In this document: positions 24,006 to 34,068 of the stretch, piece after piece | How the letters are laid out: every line of letters starts with the position of its first letter | Position numbering within the stretch: position 1 is the first letter of the stretch | Source: Magnaporthiopsis rhizophila | Lineage: Eukaryota; Ascomycota; Sordariomycetes; Magnaporthales; Magnaporthaceae | Reading direction: 5' to 3' | Assembly: GCA_003049465.1 (NCBI GenBank) | Contig: PYSS01000009.1 | Location: 1-64,000, forward strand | Length of the DNA: 64,000 bases | Notes under the pieces: generated by a model | The model's database searches: none | The model's input: the letters and a program-made list of their open reading frames with translations, nothing else | Told to the model about the DNA's origin: nothing | Program-made: the position numbers and the translations under genes

Positions 24006-24562
24006 CCGTAAAATCCCGGCGTGGAACCCATCCGTCGCCGCTTTGAGAGGAATCGGCAGGTATCACCACATGCTTCGGCTTAACCTTTTTTCTTCTATCC
24101 TCCTTTTTTTATTGGACTTTTCTCTTGCTGGATCAACCCTTTCCTCGTGGTGGAGGGTTCGACGCGTACTGTAAATACCATGCCTCGATATCTGTATATA
24201 TAACCATACCTTGCCCCAGTTGAGGCCTACCTCTATGCCGGTCCTCTGCTCCTCTCCTCGTTTCTACTTTTTCGTCGAAAACATCGTGTCGGATAATAGG
24301 CAATCCGAAGCGGAAGCGGATGGCAAAACAATCACCGAGACAGCATTTAGAAAGAAGGGTGTGTTTCTGGGCCTTTAAAATGGAGGTGCCCCGAACTGCC
24401 TTTACCCACCTCCATGATCGTCTCCTTAGAAGCTTCTTGCATGGTCTTGCTCATTTTCAAGGCTTGGAGAGATAGTGAACAATGGCGCGGTGGTACGATA
24501 TACGCCCGCATTTTGCATATACATTTTTTCATAGTAGCACAGTTGAGTGAATCAAAACCTAC
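24006..24562. other. Convergent intergenic region
   Basis: Between NAB3 (+) and the LETM1-like gene (-). T-rich stretches near 24085-24130 suit a 3' UTR. No gene supported. Confidence 0.6.
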
Positions 24563-25876
24563 TCAGCTGACATATCCATACACGGCCTTCTCTCCCTGGT
24601 TCTCCGGAACGGCGCCGGGCCACGAGTCGGGCTTGGACAGGAGCAGTTCCCTCATGGTCCCGATGGGCGACTGGCCCGCATCGGCGACGAGGCGCAGCCA
24701 GTGGGCCAGCTTGGGGCGCAGCTCGTCGTCGACGGACTTGCCACGAACGTCGATGCCGCGGTGGGCGCAGGCGATGCGGACCTCGTCGTCGACCAGGGCG
24801 TCGACGGCGGCGTCGACGACAGCCTTCTGCTGCTGCCCGAGAGCCTCGGCTGCGGCCTCCAGCATCAGCCTGTCGTCTCGGGCTAGGAAGGCGAGGCGGT
24901 TCGAGACGTGGGCGCGAGCCAGCGGCGCGGGGACCCAGCCGATCCAGTCCCAGGCGGGGGCAACGAGGCCGAGGCTGCGGGCGATGTGTCGGTCCGCGAG
25001 GGCGAGGACCTTTTGGGACCCGGCCGCTATTGTTGTTGTCGTCGTCGTCTGCCGGTGGCTCCCCGCCCCCGTGGCTGTCGGGCCAGGAGCGGACGCGGCG
25101 ACGGCGGCGGCGGTATTAGCCTGCAGGAGGAGGGCGGACAGGTCGCTGAAGGAGGCGCGACGGCGGTCCTCGGCCCAGCGCAGCAGCAGGTCCTCCTGCA
25201 CGGGGATGCGACAGGTCAATGGCACGATGCGGGGCACCAGGCCGGCGACCAGGGGCGTCAGCTCGACGAAGACGGCGAAGACGAGAAGGAAGACGGGCAG
25301 GCGGTTCAGGTCGTGACGCATGCGGGCCGCCAGTTGCAGCGCGGCGCGGGACCCTCGGCGCGGCACCGCGGGCGTGGCTTGTGGTGATGTTGTTGTTGTT
25401 GTTGTTGTTGCGTCTGCCGCGCCTTTTACTTCCCCAGAGCCGCGGCCGACGGCGGAGCGCAGGTGGTAGTTTGTCTTTATGGCGCGGAGCCCGTTCTTGT
25501 AGAAGACGAGGTAGGCCTTGCCGAGGCCGAAGATGCGCTTTATGGCGTTTGCTTTCGGGTCCGGCTCGGGCAGGTCGAGCGGGGGAGGGCGCGTCGAGGC
25601 GGGCGGGTTCACTGCCTTGGCTATTGCTGCTTTTTGTGACAGCTCCGAGGGCGACGGCGAAGGCTGCTGTGGCGGGGGTGAAGGTGATGGTGACGGCTTT
25701 TGGGCGGTGGAGCTGCTGCTGCTGCTACTCCTGCTGTTGTGTCCTGCTCGGGGAGCGAGGCTGAGAACGGGACGTCTGGATATTGCCGCCGCACCTAGGA
25801 CGGAACCATTGCGACAGCCCCCCAGGCCTAGCTGGAAGGCCGCGCGCAAGGCCGGCGAGGCAGTTGACTGCCTCAT
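24563..25876 (-). CDS. LETM1-like mitochondrial inner-membrane protein
   Basis: A single exon of 437 residues. The frame is open further upstream but only from a TTG; the first ATG is at 25876. The N-terminus (MRQSTASPALRAAFQLGLGG) is an amphipathic, Arg-containing presequence type. A Ser/Pro-rich linker follows, then LETM1 features: KAYLVFYKNGLRAIKTNYHLRS, a membrane segment in LPVFLLVFAVFVELTPLVAGLVP, the IVPLTCRIP motif, and helical repeats to the end. LETM1/Mdm38 proteins act in K+/H+ exchange and in linking mitoribosomes to the inner membrane. This one lacks the EF-hands and long coiled coil of full-length LETM1 and is shorter, so it is probably a LETM1-domain relative rather than the Mdm38 orthologue. 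Runs of Thr and Ala interrupt the domain. Confidence 0.75.
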   Translation of the reverse strand: MRQSTASPALRAAFQLGLGGCRNGSVLGAAAISRRPVLSLAPRAGHNSRSSSSSSSTAQKPSPSPSPPPQQPSPSPSELSQKAAIAKAVNPPASTRPPPLDLPEPDPKANAIKRIFGLGKAYLVFYKNGLRAIKTNYHLRSAVGRGSGEVKGAADATTTTTTTSPQATPAVPRRGSRAALQLAARMRHDLNRLPVFLLVFAVFVELTPLVAGLVPRIVPLTCRIPVQEDLLLRWAEDRRRASFSDLSALLLQANTAAAVAASAPGPTATGAGSHRQTTTTTTIAAGSQKVLALADRHIARSLGLVAPAWDWIGWVPAPLARAHVSNRLAFLARDDRLMLEAAAEALGQQQKAVVDAAVDALVDDEVRIACAHRGIDVRGKSVDDELRPKLAHWLRLVADAGQSPIGTMRELLLSKPDSWPGAVPENQGEKAVYGYVS

Positions 25877-26029
25877 TTCGTTTGCGTAGAGCGGTGCGTG
25901 CTCGGTATGGGAATCCAAAGCTGGGAGGAGAAGAGTTGGAGCCAAGTGGCAGCCATCGTGGAAGCAGCAATTGCGGAGCGAGTCGAGTGTCCGCGGTGGC
26001 AGTCGCCCCTGTCGAGCTCGGTGTGGTGG

Positions 26030-26065
<36 letters not shown>

Positions 26066-26618
26066 AGAGGGGGGGGGGGGGGGGGGTCCTTGACGTCAAC
26101 GAGCTACGTACGACAGGGATTAACTGCCCCATGATCAATTGAGCTCCAGGGTCCAGTGCTAGCCGAGATCGTCACGAGCCAAAGGCCGAAGCTCCTTCTC
26201 TGAGCCAACAGATGCCCTTGCCCGCCACTTCCGGTACAGAGATTGCCTTGTATAAACCACACAATCAGGTTGTTTAAAGAATGGGTATTAGACATAACAA
26301 GAATGATACAGGAAAGTAAGAGGAGATGGTCTCGGTCCAGAACAAACGGCAAGCTGGGGTGGTGGACATTGACGGTCTCGGGCTGGCTGCACGTTAATCC
26401 AGCAGTCCCAGGGCCACACTACACTAATCCTAAAAACATTATATATGCCGGGGGCGCATCTGGTAGGCTTATATGGACCCCGAACCACACATCCCCTGGC
26501 TTATCAATGAGTGCCCAGGTAGATAGAGCAGAAATGCTCTGGCTGGGACATATCAACTTTTCATGAGGAGCATCTCTATCATGCTAGCCTGGCAATGTTT
26601 ACGGGCCAATCCCACTAC
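25877..26618. other. Intergenic region with T28 and G18 tracts
   Basis: Promoter side of the LETM1-like gene and 3' side of the BTB gene. It holds a striking T run (26033-26060) followed within ten bases by a run of 18 G (26069-26086). No gene supported. Confidence 0.6.
26033..26086. repeat. Adjacent T28 and G18 homopolymers
   Basis: Twenty-eight T, eight mixed purines, then eighteen G. The G run could form a quadruplex. Confidence 0.9.
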
Positions 26619-27539
26619 CTAGCCAAAAGGATTGTCTCGGCGTCGGTGCATCAGCATGAGAAGGTCATATGCCAGCATTGGCACCTCCTTCAAAAGATCC
26701 TGGACCTCTTTCTCGTCCAGGATGTGAGAATAGGTGTAGAAATGTGCCGCCACCGCATCCCTCAAACGTCTGTCAGTTTCCACCGTAGATTCGTAGGCTT
26801 CCCGCGCGGCCTTGATGAGATTGTCTTGATTCCTGCCCAACTTGACCAGCGCAGCCTCGAACTTCCGGTGGGAAACGGTCTTCAAGCCCACAACTCCGTA
26901 CTTCTCGGCGATCGCGTACACCTTGGCATGGATAGGAAGCTCCCAGCCTGCCGTTGCCCCGTTGGCTAGCATCTCGCTGCCCCGCCGTCGTTGAGAGATG
27001 TCGTAGTCCAGATGATACATGTAGTATATCATGAGATCCACGACCTGAGGGTCGTCTTCCGAAAGGCTGATTCGTCCCTCGCGCGCCTCCTGTGCAGCGA
27101 GTAAAGAGGGCCGGACACCACGAGGAGTCAGCCAGGAAGGACGCGTTTCGAAAATGCGTTGGGAAGGGAGCAGCGACGAGCCACCAGGGCAGACTCACCT
27201 TGAAGTCGCCGCGGCACGCCGCGGCAAAGAAGTCGGATCGTGGGCACACGATGGCCTTGTGCACCTTGTAGTCATCTCCGCCCCAAGACAGGGTCAAGTC
27301 GGAGTAGTCGGCGTTCTCGTAAAGCCTGAGGGTGTGTGGGAGCCATCAGCACTGTCCCGAACATACTGCCCCCTGGAGAGATTGATGGGCAGTCGCTTTT
27401 TTTTATTTAATTACCTTTTGAGCGCTCCGAGCAGTTCCTTTGTGGGATTGGCAGAGTCTGGCTCTGGCTCTGGCCCTGGTTCGGGCGACCAGGTTCCAGA
27501 TTTCTTGGCCCTGTCCCCCAGGTACAAGGCGAAAGACAT
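26619..27539 (-). CDS. BTB/POZ domain protein
   Basis: Three exons, 27415-27539, 27199-27325 and 26619-27089, give 240 residues with exact phases (introns 89 and 109 nt). A short Glu/Pro linker (EPGPEPEPD) precedes the BTB fold: LKRLYENADYSDLTLSWGGDDYKVHKAIVCPRSDFFAAACRGDFKEAREGRISLSEDDPQVVDLMIYYMYHLDY is recognisable in pieces as the usual D...L..G...+.VHK.++...S.FF..A+...F.E...+.I.L.+DDP..+.....Y+Y pattern. Helices follow, with no Kelch, MATH or zinc-finger part. Such stand-alone BTB proteins are common in fungi; some serve as Cul3 adaptors, but no function is assigned here. The frame is open far upstream; ATG 27539 gives the most family-like start. Confidence 0.82.
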
Positions 27540-28642
27540 TGCGAGAAAACACACCGACGATGGGGCATCCAGCCAGCGTAGGCAATAGGATAGCACTCTG
27601 GCGATGGTGGGGAGCGCAGAAGATGGAGGAGCAGTGTGGGAGAGGGTATAAAGATATGGGCAGAAGCGGTTGATCGGTTCTGCCCTTTCGACCCCGCGCG
27701 GCTCTCTCCCGTCCAGTGCTGCCTGAAGAGGTAGGTGGGCTGACGCCTGGTTGCCTGGTTTGTAGCTGCCCGTAACGAGCGGCCTGGTTCGGCCGCCGTT
27801 TGCCGCGAACTGCAGCAGGCCCTCCATACCAGCCTGTATTTTCCCATCGGCTAAAAATCGATTACACACCCTTACCCAACCAACCCCAGCTTCCATCACA
27901 TCACAATACGCAAAAGGAAAGAAAAGGAAGAAACTAAAAGAAGATAAAGACACAAAGAGGGGGGGAAAAGAAGAAGGAAAAGAAAGAGAAAAAAAAAAAC
28001 ATAGGCTTGGGCTCGGCCGCAGAGACCGCGTCATGCGCCTCGTTCATAGCAGCAAAACCGACCATAGTCGTAATTAAAGACGTTAGTTAACCTTGACGAC
28101 GCTCAGGTTCCGGAGCCCCTGCCGCGCCCGGTCCTCGACAGTGCCAGGAACCCGATGGCTTGTGGTGGCCGGGTCGACGGCCGTGCCGTTGTGCTTGGTT
28201 GTGTGCGAGAACTGAGGGAGCGACTTGCGCGCCTTGTCTGTGTGCACACCCTCGATGGGCACGTCTCCTTTCTTTTCTCTTTGTGTCAGTTTATTTTGCT
28301 ATGCGCTTTCCTGCGTGTATGTGTGGTTGTCGACCCTTGCGAGATGTAAGCCGACATGCTCACCCAAATAAACCAGGCGGGAAGGGCTTGGTTTTCATAT
28401 CCCGACGGGACAAGCGAACAGGGGATGCACAAGAGACATGAGCGGCCTAAACAGCAACCATAACAGCCCAGCTGCACATCATCGTATATACCCATCTCTA
28501 TCTCCATTTATGCTGATTATACCCAGGTATATATGCGTTACGCGTGCGGATATGTTTGCTAGCCAAAAAAACAACACAAATGCCAGAAATCGAAGCGGCG
28601 AAAAACCAACAGATAGAGAGCCCCGCAGTTTCATATAGCTTC
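27540..28642. other. Intergenic region between reductase and BTB genes
   Basis: Upstream of the BTB gene and downstream of the reductase gene, both minus strand. A purine-rich stretch near 27905-28000 is probably leader. No gene supported. Confidence 0.55.
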
Positions 28643-30591
28643 CTACCACCCAAACGACTCATTGTGCCACCAGACCTCGCGCCCGCGCGCGACCCAGGGC
28701 CCGACGCACCGCCTCGTCTCGCGCACCATGTCCTCGGGCCCGCACACGAGCACGGCCACGCGCTCCTCGGACCCGTGCCTGAAGACGTCGTCGACGAGCC
28801 GCCGCAGGTCCGGCCGCCGCCGGTTGTGCTGCGCCGTAAGCCGCTCGCCCCGCCGGTACAGCGCGTTGAGCTCCGTGCCGTCGCCGGAGCCGCCGCCGTC
28901 GGGCACCGCCAGGTTTGAGCCGCTGTCACCGCCCAGCAACGGCCCCGTCAGGAAGAGGTGCACGTTCTCGTCGGCCAGTATCGAGACTGGGCCTTTGTCC
29001 TCGTCGTCCTCGTCCTCGTCCCGCTGCTGTTGCTGTTGCTGTTGTAGTTGTTGCTCCTGCTGCTGGACGGCCCATGTGGCGTCCCCAGCACCCCGGAGCG
29101 CCCACACGAGCTCGACTTTTGCAGAAGGGTTGTCGTGCCGGATGGCCCTGTACAGCGGCACGGCAAAGGTGGCGCCCACACCGCCCGCTACCAGCAGAAC
29201 ACGGTCGAAGCCCGGCCCGGCCAGGTTGGGGAAGTGCCTGGCCGCGCCGTAGGGCCCCTCGATGAAGAGTGGGATGCGTGTCTCGTCGTAGTTGGCATGC
29301 CTGCTCGCGGCGGTGCTCGGGGTCGGCGGCGCCGAGGCGGCCGAGCCCGACGACTTTGCAAAGCGGGCCAGCGCCGCCGTCATGGGCCCGCCCCTCCGGC
29401 GGGCGACGAGGGTCAGGTCGCCCGTGGCGTCATCGACGTCGGCGACGGTAAAAGGGTTGAAGAGGAACTCGTACAGCAGGCTCGACGTGGACGTCAGGTC
29501 CGGGCGCGCGGCCTCGGGGATGGAGACGTAGACGTGCGAGCCCGGGTGCTGGCGGAACGCGTTGGAGCGGCCCGGTGGGATCGCCACCGTCACCTTCACC
29601 AGGTCCGTGCCCGGAATCGCCTCCATGACGGCCCGACCCGTCATGGTCGTGAGCCTGCGGACCGTGATGTCGGCCAGCAGCGAGGCCAGCGCGACGCACA
29701 TGGAGATGCGCACGGGAGGGGCGTGGAAAAAGATGAGCACCGGCACGGCAAAGGACACGAGCAGGTGTGTGACGAAGAAGACACGGTACGAAAAGCGGCG
29801 GACCACGGGCAGCGCCGTGGCCATCAGCAGGTTCATGCCCGCCCACGACGCGACGCCGGCGAACACGATGGGCGCGAATATGCGGCGGCCGAGGGCGCCG
29901 ACCTGCGCCAGGTAGTTGACGTACAGGACGACGTGCAGGAGCAGGAGCATATAGATGATGCGCCCCAGCGCCCTGTGCCAGCGGTTCACCTCCTCGTGCG
30001 AGGTGCGGAACGCGTAGGCGAACGGGTTCAGATACTTGAGCGACAGCAGATACTGGACGGGCAGCTGTGCCGCCGCGACGATGCCGAACCGCTTCGTCAC
30101 GTGGAGGTAGTCTTTTTTTTTTTCCCTCGGTGTCGGCTCCGGTCAGCATGCCGGGCTCGTCCGGTGACCGAGAGTGAAAGAGAGAGATACTCACCATCGC
30201 CCGTGCCCAGAAAACAGAGCAGCAGCAGCCACGCAGCCCAAGCGCCGCCCAGTACCCAAACGCCCCGCTCGCCGCGGTGCTCGCCGAGATAGTGGACGTC
30301 GTCGCCGAGCCACCAGACGGCGGCGCGCACGAGCGCGGCCAGCGAGCCCCAGCCGGTGCTGCGGCGAGACTTGAGCTGTGGCGAGTCCGGGACGGCCGAG
30401 TAGTCGGACGACGACGAGGAGGACAACGACGACGACGACGCAAAGGCCCGCCTGGCGACGCGGCGGGCCAGCACGGCGACGACGGGCAGAAGCACCGACA
30501 GCTGCGAGTAGAGGGCGTAGCGGTCCAGGGCCTCGCGGCGCAGGGCCTTGGCGTCGGCGTTGAGGTCGACGAAGCGGTAGGGCCAGGCCAT
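28643..30591 (-). CDS. Ferric-reductase/NADPH-oxidase-like membrane oxidoreductase
   Basis: Two exons, 30195-30591 and 28643-30111, give 621 residues. Hydrophobic helices in the first half carry the bis-heme ligands as two His-x13-His pairs: H178/H192 and H248/H262. The FAD part follows, with HPGSHVYVS and NPFT (about 351) in place of the usual HPFT. The NAD(P)-binding part has VLLVAGGVGATFAVPLY (about 437-453) and ends with LVCGPEDMV. The enzyme should move electrons from NADPH through FAD and two hemes across a membrane, to ferric iron or oxygen. It looks closer to AIM14/FRE-like proteins than to NoxA/B. An inserted Gln/Asp/Glu-rich loop interrupts the NAD domain. The intron acceptor is AAG after an A11 run, unusual but the only one in phase. 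Confidence 0.85.
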
Positions 30592-31697
30592 GTTTGTGTT
30601 GCTGGTGATGTGCGTGGCGCCGAAGGGCAGGTAGGTAGGTGTATATGGTGTGTGTGTGTGTGTGTGTTACCCCCGTCTGTCTCAGTCTCCACCTGTCCTC
30701 TCACCCCAAACTCTCGACCTGTCTGTCTGCTCTCACCCCCCAGTCTTCTCCGTCAATCCGATCCAGCCTGTGTCGATAATAGTCGCTCACTCATGGACAC
30801 GCTAGCACCTTTGTCCAATGATAGGTTCACAATACACAAATTGCTTGATGGTTAACGCGACAGATAAGACAGCCGGCGGCTGAAGTTTTTAATCTCAGCG
30901 GTGGTGGGAAGGGTATGTGTTTTTTTGGGCGCGGCTGATGCGGGCACGTAACTCGCCAAGTCCATTGACTGCACGCCTGGGTCCAGCCAGGTGCATATGT
31001 CTGCGCAGCGAGCAATCAATTTCTCTTCCATCCAGCTCGGCACCTTGTTTCCTTTTTTTCTTTTCTTTCTTTCTTTTTTTTTTTTTTTTTTTTGTGTCTG
31101 AATGAACAAAAAAGAAAACTTCGTGTCGTGACCGAGACCAAGCCACACCAGGGGTTCAGCTCTGCCCCTAGCACCCGCTAAACCCCGCTTGGCCACGCCG
31201 TTGAGGCAAAACACGAGCTCGGGCTTACCCTCAGCTTTGGATATCTGTCGTCATTGCCGTCTTGGGAATCGAGCGAGCCAGCTTCAAACCCCTGAGTGGG
31301 CCCGGTAGCATTAAGCCCCTGCGCAAGGAAAGCATGTTCCGTGGAGGATGCCCACATGGGTTGTCGTCAATGGCGATAACATCGCTAGCCCAATTATCCC
31401 CAAGACTAGGGACACTTGCAGAACATTCAAGCATCTGACAGTCTGTCCTTGGGTCTTCAAGCACAAGTCATAATCGACTTGGCCGACACGTTTTTGATTT
31501 GATGGAATAGGTAGTTAGGTACCTAACATACGACGTCCCATATCGAGCGAGAACCAGCCAGTTGATGGCACGGCACATCGGACATCCAAAAGGGATGATA
31601 CGGTCAGAGGCAAGAAGAAGAAGAAGAGGAAGTAAAATCCAGGCGCGCGATTCCAAAAGAGTGGCAGCCACAAGGGAGCAGAGACATAAAGAGAGAG

Positions 31698-31744
<47 letters not shown>

Positions 31745-31816
31745 AGAAGACAAATTCATCGAGGTAGACAATGACAAACAAAATAACAAAGAACAAGGGT
31801 TAGTCCAGAGAGGCAC
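30592..31816. other. Intergenic region with homopolymers
   Basis: Between the reductase and dioxygenase genes (both minus). Contains a (TG)n run near 30649-30667, T-rich runs near 31050-31093 and the A45 tract. No gene supported. Confidence 0.6.
31698..31742. repeat. Poly-A tract (45 nt)
   Basis: An uninterrupted run of 45 A, about 75 bases downstream of the dioxygenase stop codon (minus-strand gene). Confidence 0.95.
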
Positions 31817-33421
31817 TCAGCCATTGCGAGCCCACAGCGACTCCTGGCCAGGCGAATACTGAAGACAGCAGTGCTCCTCGCGCGACCCATCGGCCCGGTT
31901 GTTGCCGTAGATGCGCTCCCAGACAGGCAGCAGCGACGTGGGCGCGGCCCAGGACCTGGCCGGGTCGCGGAGGCACAGCTTGAGGAGGTGGCGCTGCGTA
32001 AACGCCTTCTTGTCCTTCTCGTCTTTCTGTTCCTGCTGCTGCTTCTCGGTGAACTGCTCGCGGCCGTGGAGCAGCGCCAGGTTGTTCATGTACACCATGT
32101 CGCCCTTGCGCGTCGGCAGGGCGAAGGCGTCCTGCTTGGCGAGCACCTCGACCGCGTTGAGCGCCTCGACCTGAGCCTCGCTCACGGGGGGGAGGGCCTT
32201 GTTGCGCTTCCGGTTCGGCCCGAACCCCGTCAGCGGGTACCGCGAGAAGGTGAACATGACCTTGCCGTCCTTGACGTGCATGCAGGGCGCCGCCCAGGCC
32301 GGGTGCTCCGAGTAGTCCTGGAATCTTAGTAGTGGAGTGTGTGGTCAGAAGGAGTCTCTTGGAGTAACAACCCTCTGCCGACAAGGATAGAAAAAAAAAA
32401 CTCACGAGTCGAGAACCCAATTCTCGGCAAGCTTCTTGATGATATCCGGACGTTTGCCGGCGAGGACGTTATAAAGGTGCCAACCGCTCGCGATCCGGGT
32501 TCTCCCGCCCGTCTCGGCCCCGTCTCTGACGTACAGGGCGAGGATCTCTCCCTCGTCGTTGTGAAAGCTCTGTGTGTAAATGCCGACAGTCTTGTCAGTA
32601 ACCAATAATCTCCCGTCATCATGTACACACAGCAGGTGGTGGTTAGGTAGGTAGCCCTTGAGGTTCAACTTACCATTGCGCCATCGGTAAACCCCGGCGA
32701 CGTAACCTTCTCCTTCGCCATGTTCACCGCAGCGTTGACAACGTGGCCTTGTAGTATTGTTTATTTCTTGTAAGCAGTTGTCGACGAGAAAGGGGATGAG
32801 CGCGCGGGAGGACTAACATAGGACCTGGGTCCGCTTCCGGTCCTGAAAGGCTCGGACTGTGGCCACGTGAGCCGATATCCCCATGAATATGAGCGCGTTG
32901 TCGTCCTCGGAGTACTTCTCGGGGTCCAAGCCCCTGAGGACGACGAAGCCGATGCCGTCGTGGCAAGTGGCCGAGATGCTATCCAGGCGGGCCCTGAGGT
33001 CGGCAGGCAGCGGGAAGGTCTCGGGGGAGATGGCAGGCGGATCGAGGCCGAGGCCTGGTTTGTTCGTGTCGGTAGCCGGCTCGTCAGTCAGCAGTACAAT
33101 CAGACCACAAACCAGCCCCCGTCCTTTTTTTGGTTACGTACCACGGAAGTGAGCCAGGCCGTCTTCAATCTTCTCAACGTCCTGCCCGGACAGGACTGCG
33201 AGCCACTCGCCCTCCCGAGCCGACACCTCGGCGCCCTTCCAGACCAGCGGCGATCTGAGCGAAGACGGAAACCCGCTCCGGCCGAGATCGTCGGGCGCCG
33301 TCGGGGCGGGTTCCCATGTCGACAGGCGGGACAGGAACGAGTCCGTCTCGCGAGCAGACACGTAGTACAGCGGCTCAGGCGTCGCAGTCGCGGTTGCCAC
33401 AGCAGCAGCAGCAGGTGCCAT
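31817..33421 (-). CDS. TauD/TfdA-family Fe(II)/2-oxoglutarate dioxygenase
   Basis: Five exons, 33142-33421, 32818-33054, 32674-32747, 32406-32569 and 31817-32324, give 420 residues; every intron phase closes. The N-terminus has the family's PLVWKG motif, and CHDGIGFVVLRGLDPEKYS is the conserved start of the jelly-roll domain. The metal ligands fit HxD...H: H200 and D202 in SFHNDEGE, and H338 in NLALLHGREQF; RHLLKLCLRD should hold the 2-oxoglutarate arginine. Such enzymes hydroxylate or desaturate small acids; fungal relatives range from taurine and sulfonate use to secondary metabolism, so the substrate is open. Exon 5 starts after an AAG acceptor; the later CAG breaks the frame. It sits between a reductase and a Zn2Cys6 regulator. 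Confidence 0.85.
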
Positions 33422-34068
33422 GGTGTTCGTGATGAAGAGGGCTTGCTCTGTGCTGGACCGAGGAGGGCTTGCAACTGACTGACTCACTGACTGGCTGAGT
33501 TGGGCAACTGGTCTCCAAGTACGCTGTTAGGTAGATAGGTAGATAGATAGGTAGGTAGATACTCGAAAGGACCGAGCTGAAAAGAAATCAGGAGAGGGTG
33601 TAAGCGAAATCAAGGTCGGCTCGAGCGGCTTTCAAATACACTAGGCCCATCCCGTCCGGGCCTATCAGTCTCTATTCCAAGACTTTCACACACACTACCA
33701 TCGGGCGTCAGCTAGTGCGGCTCTGTCCGCAGCTGTGCCAGTCATAACACTCGAACCTCCCCACACCCCTGCACACCATCTCCAATGCAAGTATCATGAA
33801 AGCTACGTGAGCGCGTGATGAGCGGTGGGCCGATGCTATTTGCTCGGCGGGCAAGTCGATTCTTCACGGGCATGCTCTAGCAAGGGCGTGATCCAGGAAA
33901 GCTCCATCTCGATACCGGTTGTGGTGGTGTATTCCAACGTGATTGGAGTGATCCTCGCTGTTGTTTTGGTGGAGGGGGATCGTCCTCGGCCGTCAGCATG
34001 TATCCACGACAGTTCCTACTGGTCCGGCAGCTCCGTTACATTTGTTTGTGATGCCCGTAGCGTGGACC
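33422..34068. other. Intergenic region upstream of the dioxygenase gene
   Basis: Promoter of the dioxygenase and 3' side of the regulator gene. A GATA/GGTA microsatellite (TAGGTAGATAGG type) lies at about 33528-33562. No gene supported. Confidence 0.6.

Noticed and set aside
29048..30292. 414-residue plus frame
   Set aside because: Antisense of the reductase gene in GC-rich DNA; sense strand carries heme and FAD motifs.
33528..33562. GGTA/GATA repeats as a regulatory array
   Set aside because: A simple microsatellite; the same units recur near 57795-57830 and 45675 without pattern.
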